In this document: in pieces, positions 6,738 to 11,026 of the stretch
Position numbering within the stretch: position 1 is the stretch's first letter
How the letters are laid out: each line of letters opens with the position of its first letter
DNA from: Magnetococcales bacterium
GTDB lineage: Bacteria > Pseudomonadota > Magnetococcia > Magnetococcales > JADGCH01
NCBI GenBank assembly: GCA_015228995.1
Contig: JADGCM010000050.1
Coordinates: forward strand, 1 to 11,026
DNA length: 11,026 bases
Direction of reading: 5' to 3'
The notes under the pieces: generated by a model
Databases searched by the model: none
The model's input: only the letters and a program-made list of their open reading frames with translations
What the model was told of the DNA's origin: nothing
Position numbers and translations under genes: made by a program

Positions 6738-8288
6738 CTACTTCTGTTTTTTACGACGGAAATAATCGAGAACGGCGTGGACCGGAACAAAGCCGCGTAG
6801 CACGCCCTGCTTGCTGATGATGGGTAACATCCTCAGGCTATACTCAGTCAGCAGCTGAGCCGCCTGTTGGATGGTGCCACCGATGGGCAACGTTACCAGT
6901 TGCTGATCTTGGTTGAGCTTGCTGATGGCCAATGTGCAGATGGCCTTATCACGAGCACTCATTGCCTTGGTGCCAAAGAACGGCCCCATGATCTGGCGTA
7001 GGTCACTTTGGCTGATAATACGCACCAGCTTACCCTGAGACTCCACCCCGATGTAGCGCACTCCCTCGTAACGCATGGCATTAATGGCCTTCATGACACG
7101 CTCATCTCCTGGCATGGAGAAAGGTGGCTCCGTCATGACCGCCTTAACACCGCCTGGCTCATCAGGAGCAGGTAGGCCGTCATTGGTGCTGTAGGCCAGT
7201 TTAGGTAACTCCAGGCGGGTATTGCTCCCAGCCGCCCCCGAATAACCATCCAGCACCTCCAAATCACTGCCATCATCCCTACTCGGCAGCAGCGTCTCCT
7301 TCGCTACCCCATCAATCCCAATACCAGGCAAACGGACCTGCGTGGCTTCGTCATCATCCAGCATGGCCCCCTGCCCCTGTCGAGAAGCAGCGGTAGCCTG
7401 GGCGGTGGCAGCGGCAGCCTGTCTTGCTGATGGGCTGGACGCGTCTGGCTGGGAAGAAGTAGATTGGGCTGGTGATGCGGACGCTGCAACGGATGCGGAC
7501 GATGGAGAAGATTGACTGCTACTACCAGACTGCGCACCACCCGATTGCGCACTATCCTCGGAACTTTCATGGGCTGCTGACGCTGCAACCTGCTGCCCGC
7601 TGCTACCGCCGCCGCCATCGCTACCATCACCAGCAGCAGCGCCACTACTACTCTGCTGCGCTTGCTCTTGGGCCTGCTCTGTGGCTGTACCAGCAACTAC
7701 CACACCCAACAATGCCTCAACCACCTTACGAGAGGCCAGCCAAGTCGTCGGCGCTGCAGGAAAATTACCGATTTGGATATTGCTGACAACCTGGAGATAA
7801 GTGCCATCTTCCTGTAGTGTACTACAGAAATCCCCATACTGAACATAAGAGGTCGGCAATACCAGCGTCAGATGGCCACCCGCAACCTTCTTTTCAAACA
7901 GGTCATTGAGCGCCCCAACCGTTTGGTTGGCTACTTCTTGGAAACCCTCTTGAATTTCATCGGTGTATTTACGGTTTTTAACCAACTCCCTAATGACGGC
8001 CTCACCCATCATCATCATGAGACCGGATAACGCAATCGCGGTGGACACATCCATTAGGATGTGCATGTCACCACTACCAGTACCATCTTCCATCACCTGG
8101 GCGACGGCACGGTCAACCTCAAAGGCTTGCTCCAGATCGTCCCTACCATGTGACAAAGAGACATCACCGATGGTACAGGTAACAGGAGCAGACGTCAGCG
8201 TGTTCAGATCATTTTCCAGCCTCTTGAAATAATTCAAGAAGAATGGCCGGGCTTTCTTGATAATCTGATCATCAGGTGTTGTCTGCAT
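6738..8288 (-). CDS. CheX/CheC-type phosphatase domain fused through a low-complexity linker to a CBS pair
   Basis: 516 residues, cytoplasmic, no signal peptide. Residues 1 to about 195 resemble CheX/CheC/FliY CheY-phosphatases: a strand-rich N-terminus, HILMD...LSGLMMMMGE (77-96), and a helix with E118-V-A-N121 followed 23 residues later by Pro145, close to the family signature ExxN-x(about 22)-P; the upstream acidic position is Glu114 rather than Asp or Ser. Residues about 203-310 are Ser/Ala/Gln/Gly-rich and should be disordered. After an acidic stretch (DDDE, 311-314), two CBS motifs follow: VKAVMTEPP...IISQSDLRQIM (381-434) and about 445-510, ending in RRKKQK. CBS pairs bind adenosine compounds. 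It lies 48 bases after cheY, so it probably dephosphorylates that CheY (inference). A weak SD-like AGAGTGG lies 6 bases before the ATG. Recognised by motif, not by a named family. Confidence 0.72.
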   Translation of the reverse strand: MQTTPDDQIIKKARPFFLNYFKRLENDLNTLTSAPVTCTIGDVSLSHGRDDLEQAFEVDRAVAQVMEDGTGSGDMHILMDVSTAIALSGLMMMMGEAVIRELVKNRKYTDEIQEGFQEVANQTVGALNDLFEKKVAGGHLTLVLPTSYVQYGDFCSTLQEDGTYLQVVSNIQIGNFPAAPTTWLASRKVVEALLGVVVAGTATEQAQEQAQQSSSGAAAGDGSDGGGGSSGQQVAASAAHESSEDSAQSGGAQSGSSSQSSPSSASVAASASPAQSTSSQPDASSPSARQAAAATAQATAASRQGQGAMLDDDEATQVRLPGIGIDGVAKETLLPSRDDGSDLEVLDGYSGAAGSNTRLELPKLAYSTNDGLPAPDEPGGVKAVMTEPPFSMPGDERVMKAINAMRYEGVRYIGVESQGKLVRIISQSDLRQIMGPFFGTKAMSARDKAICTLAISKLNQDQQLVTLPIGGTIQQAAQLLTEYSLRMLPIISKQGVLRGFVPVHAVLDYFRRKKQK

Positions 8289-8336
8289 ACCAAGCCACTC
8301 TTTGACTGTCTAATAGAACCGAAGGATGAAGAATGG

Positions 8337-8699
8337 CTACTTAAAGAACGGCCCTAATACCTCTTTTAACATCTCAGGCGTAAAAGGCTTCTTGACATGC
8401 CCATTGGCGCCACTTTTGACAGCCTCGTTAACCTTACCCTCGCCGCCTTCGGTCGTCACCATGACAATCGGCGTGTTATCACCGCTCTTACGCAATTCTT
8501 TAACGAAGGTCAATCCATCCATTTTTGGCATATTCCAATCGGATAAAATCAGATTGCACTTCTGCGCCTTCTGGACATCCAAGCCCTCCTGACCGTTCTC
8601 AGCCTCTAGAATCTCATCAATTTTGAAGCCAGCTTGGCGCAATCCACGAGACACAATCTTCCGCATAACACTGGAATCATCAACAACTAGGATACGCAT
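8337..8699 (-). CDS. cheY: CheY-like single-domain response regulator (second cheY)
   Basis: 120 residues, a receiver domain only. Acid pocket Asp7-Asp8, phosphoacceptor Asp54 in SDWNMPKMDG, Thr82 in MVTTEG, and Lys104 in VKKPF; these match Asp12/13, Asp57, Thr87 and Lys109 of E. coli CheY. The position of E. coli Tyr106 is His101. In chemotaxis, phospho-CheY binds the flagellar switch, but a phosphate-sink or other output role is equally open here. ATG 8699 is preferred over an in-frame GTG at 8711 because GGAGG lies 5 bases before it and it gives the standard CheY length. It follows a 255-base gap after cheX, so it may have its own promoter. The CheX-CBS gene follows 48 bases after its stop. 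Confidence 0.9.
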   Translation of the reverse strand: MRILVVDDSSVMRKIVSRGLRQAGFKIDEILEAENGQEGLDVQKAQKCNLILSDWNMPKMDGLTFVKELRKSGDNTPIVMVTTEGGEGKVNEAVKSGANGHVKKPFTPEMLKEVLGPFFK

Positions 8700-8954
8700 A
8701 TCGCCCTCCACCTACCAAACTTATAAACATTACCAAACACATCCGTATGTTTTTTCCTACATAATTCCGTAACAAAAAACAATCCGCCTTACGAAACCGT
8801 CTTGAATCCGACACAAAGGGCCATTCTAACAAATTCTTACAGTCAATAGTAGCGTTCTTCTTTAATATCGTCCAATATTTTTCATAACTCCAGCACCCCT
8901 CACCCCCCAATCCCCTCTCCAACAGGTGAAAAAGGGGCGCGAGACAGCCTCTTT
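8700..8954 (-). other. Gap between cheX and the second cheY; likely internal promoter region
   Basis: 255 bases with no convincing gene. The third repeat copy lies at the cheX end (8898-8920) and the rest is A/T-rich on the strand leading to cheY. On the reverse strand a TTGACT is followed by TAGAAT only 12 bases later, too close for a standard sigma-70 promoter, and I see no clear flagellar sigma-28 site. The strong Shine-Dalgarno of cheY lies at its end. Transcription could continue from cheX or restart here. Confidence 0.4.
8898..8920. repeat. Palindromic intergenic repeat (REP-like), copy 3
   Basis: Starts CCTCACCCCCC and ends AATCCCCTCTCC, the same left arm as at 1694 apart from small length changes. 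A decayed right arm (GGTGAAAAAGGGG, to about 8936) can still pair in part. It lies 35 bases after the cheX stop, downstream of a gene like the other two copies. It may attenuate transcription into the next cheY (inference). Confidence 0.6.
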
Positions 8955-9434
8955 TCAAACGCTGGCATAAACCCGAAAGGTGTTGTCATCGACCCGAAAA
9001 AGCAATACAGACGTGTCGCAATCTGTTTTCCATTGGGCAACATATTCGCTCCCAACCACAGCAAGCGGCGGTAACAACTCGACCCCACCACCACCACCCA
9101 GATGAGTCTTGACGCCGCCACAAATCATGTTGGTCAACTCGGAGACACCATCTAAGAGCTCCTCCTGCCCAATCTCATCGATGGCCACCCCGATGATACA
9201 CGACACTAGGTATTGCGCCAGATCGAGACCACACGATATCGCTACCAAGCCACTCACCGAGCCACGCAAACGGACCACACCACACGCCTCATCCTTCAAT
9301 ACAAATTGATTCATCGCACTCAAGCCAACATACGCCACCTCACGACCGGCCATGGTGCGCAACACCTGTATGGTCGCATCCCGTAAGCCGCTTACGAGTC
9401 GATCTTGATCGGGCCGATCCTGGTGATGATCCAT
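8955..9434 (-). CDS. cheX: CheX, CheY-phosphate phosphatase
   Basis: 159 residues, about the usual CheX length. The phosphatase helix reads D-G-V-S-E-L-T-N-M, a full match to the CheC/CheX/FliY signature [DS]xxxExxN, followed about 20 residues later by PP. In known CheX the Glu and Asn position the water that removes phosphate from phospho-CheY. A run of five Gly follows the helix (KTHLGGGGG), an unusual flexible loop. ATG 9434 is chosen because only one base separates it from the cheY stop (TAG-G-ATG), implying translational coupling; the frame stays open upstream to 9572, but that would overlap cheY by over 130 bases. No clear Shine-Dalgarno is seen. No cheZ is visible, so CheX is the likely signal-termination enzyme for the cheY just upstream. 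Confidence 0.85.
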   Translation of the reverse strand: MDHHQDRPDQDRLVSGLRDATIQVLRTMAGREVAYVGLSAMNQFVLKDEACGVVRLRGSVSGLVAISCGLDLAQYLVSCIIGVAIDEIGQEELLDGVSELTNMICGGVKTHLGGGGGVELLPPLAVVGSEYVAQWKTDCDTSVLLFRVDDNTFRVYASV

Positions 9435-9435
9435 C

Positions 9436-9837
9436 CTAGGCCACGTTGCCGCCGGAACGACCCTTGCCCTGCCCCAACGCTTCCATGATGCGGGCGGAGA
9501 TATCCTCCTGAGTAAACGGCTTGGTTTGGTAATGAATCGCCCCAGCCTGGATCGCCTGGATAATATACTCACGCTCCCCTTCAGTGGTGACCATCATGAC
9601 CGGAATATGCTTCCAATTCTGATTGGCTTTAATGGTCTTTAACACTTCTAACCCATTCATACCCGGCATGTTCCAGTCAAGGAGGATGAGACCAACCTCG
9701 TCGGCATGTTGCTCCAGTACCTCAAGGCCGGCCGCCCCATGCTCCGCCTCAAGAACTTCATACCCCAGGGCAGCCCCAATACCCGCAATGACGCGGCGAA
9801 TCGTTTTTGAATCATCAATCGTCAATAGCTTTACCAT
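9436..9837 (-). CDS. cheY: CheY-like response regulator (first cheY)
   Basis: 133 residues forming one receiver domain: Asp8-Asp9 acid pocket, phosphoacceptor Asp54 in LDWNMPGMNG, Thr84 in MVTTEG, Lys106 in TKPF; Tyr103 lies three residues before the Lys, as Tyr106 does before Lys109 in E. coli CheY. The short Gly/Ser-rich tail GQGKGRSGGNVA extends beyond the receiver. A Shine-Dalgarno-like AGGTGAG lies 6 bases before ATG 9837. It sits 29 bases after cheR and one base before cheX. In this cluster it is the likelier motor-binding CheY, since it retains the aromatic switch residue (inference). It is clearly diverged from the cheY at 8337-8699. Confidence 0.92.
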   Translation of the reverse strand: MVKLLTIDDSKTIRRVIAGIGAALGYEVLEAEHGAAGLEVLEQHADEVGLILLDWNMPGMNGLEVLKTIKANQNWKHIPVMMVTTEGEREYIIQAIQAGAIHYQTKPFTQEDISARIMEALGQGKGRSGGNVA

Positions 9838-9866
9838 TTACAACTCACCTAACAAATTGATTAACC

Positions 9867-10715
9867 TCACGATAATCCAGCATTCGTCGAGGGCCGATAG
9901 AGGGCGGCACCCTCCACCATCACCTGCTCAAAAACCGTCGTATAGCCACGGGGAGACTCTGATGCGCCGATCGACAATATGCCGTCTCGCACCAAACTTT
10001 CATAGAGTTTACGGTATATTTCCGATTTTAATTCATTTGAAAAATAAATCAATACATTACGACATAAAATAAAGTCAAACGAGCCCAATGGCTTAAAATC
10101 TTCTTTCAAATTAAACTGCTTAAAGGTCACGATGTCATGAATCCCAGGAGCCACTTCGTAGTAACTACCACGGTTGATAAAAAACCGTTCCAAAAAGGCC
10201 GGTCGCATCCCACGGGAAATCGCTAACTGACTATAACGACCCATCGTAGCAATCGATAATACCGATGGGGAAATATCCGTGGCAAGAATGGCAAACCGAT
10301 CCAATGGCGGTGCCGTTTTGCCCATAGCACTGCGGGCTTGGTCCAGCAACATGGCGACGGAATAGGGCTCCTGCCCGGTCGAACAAGCAGCGGACCATAT
10401 CCGAATTTTCGGCTTATGTAAAGCCTTCTCTAGTAGCGTCGGAATGACAAAATTAGAAAGAGCTGCAAAAAAAGAGGTATCACGAAACCACAACGTCTCA
10501 TTGGTCGTCATGGCATCAATCACCTCAACACATAGCGCTCCATTATCTTTCTTTAGTTTTTCATATAACTGAAAAAAATTGTCACACTTGTTTTTCACGA
10601 GAATGACATTGAGACGGTTCTCGACCAAATACTCCTTGCCGTCACCGACCAGAATACCGCTATGCTCATGCACAAACTGACGTATTAAATCGAACTCTTC
10701 TTTTGTAATAGCCAT
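9867..10715 (-). CDS. cheR: CheR, chemotaxis receptor glutamate methyltransferase
   Basis: 282 residues, standard CheR length. It transfers methyl groups from S-adenosylmethionine to glutamates of methyl-accepting chemotaxis proteins, setting adaptation together with CheB. The N-terminal helical domain (1 to about 70) is followed by MTTNETLWFRD, containing the conserved NET and FRD motifs; the SAM-binding Rossmann part has IWSAACSTGQEPYS, ATDIS, and CRNVLIYF, and the C-terminus has IGASES. No TPR extension is present. Its ATG lies 9 bases after the cheB stop, and cheY follows after 29 bases, so all belong to one leftward operon. The SD is weak (GAAG). Confidence 0.96.
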   Translation of the reverse strand: MAITKEEFDLIRQFVHEHSGILVGDGKEYLVENRLNVILVKNKCDNFFQLYEKLKKDNGALCVEVIDAMTTNETLWFRDTSFFAALSNFVIPTLLEKALHKPKIRIWSAACSTGQEPYSVAMLLDQARSAMGKTAPPLDRFAILATDISPSVLSIATMGRYSQLAISRGMRPAFLERFFINRGSYYEVAPGIHDIVTFKQFNLKEDFKPLGSFDFILCRNVLIYFSNELKSEIYRKLYESLVRDGILSIGASESPRGYTTVFEQVMVEGAALYRPSTNAGLS

Positions 10716-10724
10716 ATAACGACT

Positions 10725-11026
10725 TCAGTTACCGCCTAAACATAGTTCCATGATCCGCTGACCAATACGCTCGATTGGTAGTGACTCATCCGATAATCCC
10801 ATCTCATCAACTGAACGGGGCATCCCATAGACGACACAAGATTCCCGACTTTGGGTAATACAGTAGGTACGTTTAGCTCGTTTCAAAGCCTCAACCCCAT
10901 TGGCTCCATCGCGCCCCATGCCGGTGAGAACCACCGTCAAAATTGGTCCCTTGCACGCCGTTAGTGCCGACATAAACAGTACGTCCACCGCCGGACGGCA
11001 CTCATTCACCTTAGGCCCTTCGTTAA
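10725..11026 (-). CDS. cheB: CheB, receptor methylesterase/deamidase (C-terminal end only)
   Basis: The frame is open to the window edge, so only the last 100 or so residues are seen; the receiver domain and the catalytic Ser and His lie outside. Visible: EGPKVNECRPAVDVLF, then VVLTGMGRDGANG, which carries the catalytic Asp of the Ser-His-Asp triad (Asp286 in Salmonella CheB), then the C-terminal stretch QSRESCVVYGMPRS, all standard for the CheB esterase domain. It removes methyl groups from receptor glutamates, opposing CheR. It is the most upstream visible gene of the leftward operon. The GTG at 11009 is internal and not a start. Confidence 0.94.
   Translation of the reverse strand, partial: NEGPKVNECRPAVDVLFMSALTACKGPILTVVLTGMGRDGANGVEALKRAKRTYCITQSRESCVVYGMPRSVDEMGLSDESLPIERIGQRIMELCLGGN

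Noticed and set aside
7304..7786. Open frames of 104-130 residues in other frames over the CheX-CBS linker
   Set aside because: They are produced by the low-complexity, stop-poor DNA of the Ser/Ala/Gln linker; composition (Pro/Leu/Arg/His-rich) looks like frame shadows.
9435..9572. Upstream extension of cheX to a 205-residue protein
   Set aside because: It would overlap the cheY coding end by more than 130 bases; ATG 9434, one base after the cheY stop, gives the normal CheX length.
1..11026. CRISPR array, insertion sequence or prophage
   Set aside because: No regularly spaced repeats, transposase, integrase or phage-like genes were seen on either strand.

Overview
The window reads as chromosomal DNA of a flagellated, probably autotrophic proteobacterium. 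An ATP-citrate lyase of a divergent, enlarged kind lies close to a chemotaxis operon. From memory, a divergent 'type II' ATP-citrate lyase has been described in the marine magnetotactic coccus Magnetococcus and in some tubeworm endosymbionts that fix CO2 by the reductive TCA cycle. A Magnetococcales-like host is therefore my best guess, but it is an inference and no magnetosome gene is visible.

Layout, left half (+ strand): the 3' nine-tenths of uvrC (1-1653); a palindromic dispersed repeat (1694-1791); a self-contained tRNA-Asp unit with its own promoter (1828-1856), tRNA gene (1880-1956) and strong terminator (1984-2019); then aclB (2151-3422) and aclA (3453-6236), 30 bases apart. After aclA come a second copy of the dispersed repeat and a toxin-antitoxin remnant: an intact 79-residue antitoxin and an overlapping RelE-like toxin that has lost its middle.

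Layout, right half (- strand, read from right to left): cheB (3' end only), cheR, cheY, cheX, then a 255-base gap holding the third repeat copy, a second cheY, and a 516-residue protein joining a CheX/CheC-type phosphatase domain to a CBS pair through a long Ser/Ala/Gln/Gly-rich linker. This strand converges on the toxin remnant with only 11 bases between stop codons.

How the genes work together: AclB and AclA should form the citrate-cleaving enzyme (citrate + ATP + CoA to acetyl-CoA + oxaloacetate + ADP + Pi). CheR and CheB set the receptor methylation level. Each CheY is followed directly by a candidate phosphatase (CheY-CheX, and CheY-CheX/CBS), which suggests two response-regulator/phosphatase pairs, and no CheZ is visible in the window. 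The CBS domains could tie one pair to adenine-nucleotide or energy state.

The most interesting signals are: (1) AclA appears to carry two tandem citrate-synthase-like lyase domains, the first lacking the catalytic His and Asp; (2) the CheX-linker-CBS fusion; (3) the RelE toxin collapsed by an in-frame internal deletion. All assignments were made by eye from translated sequence without database searches.
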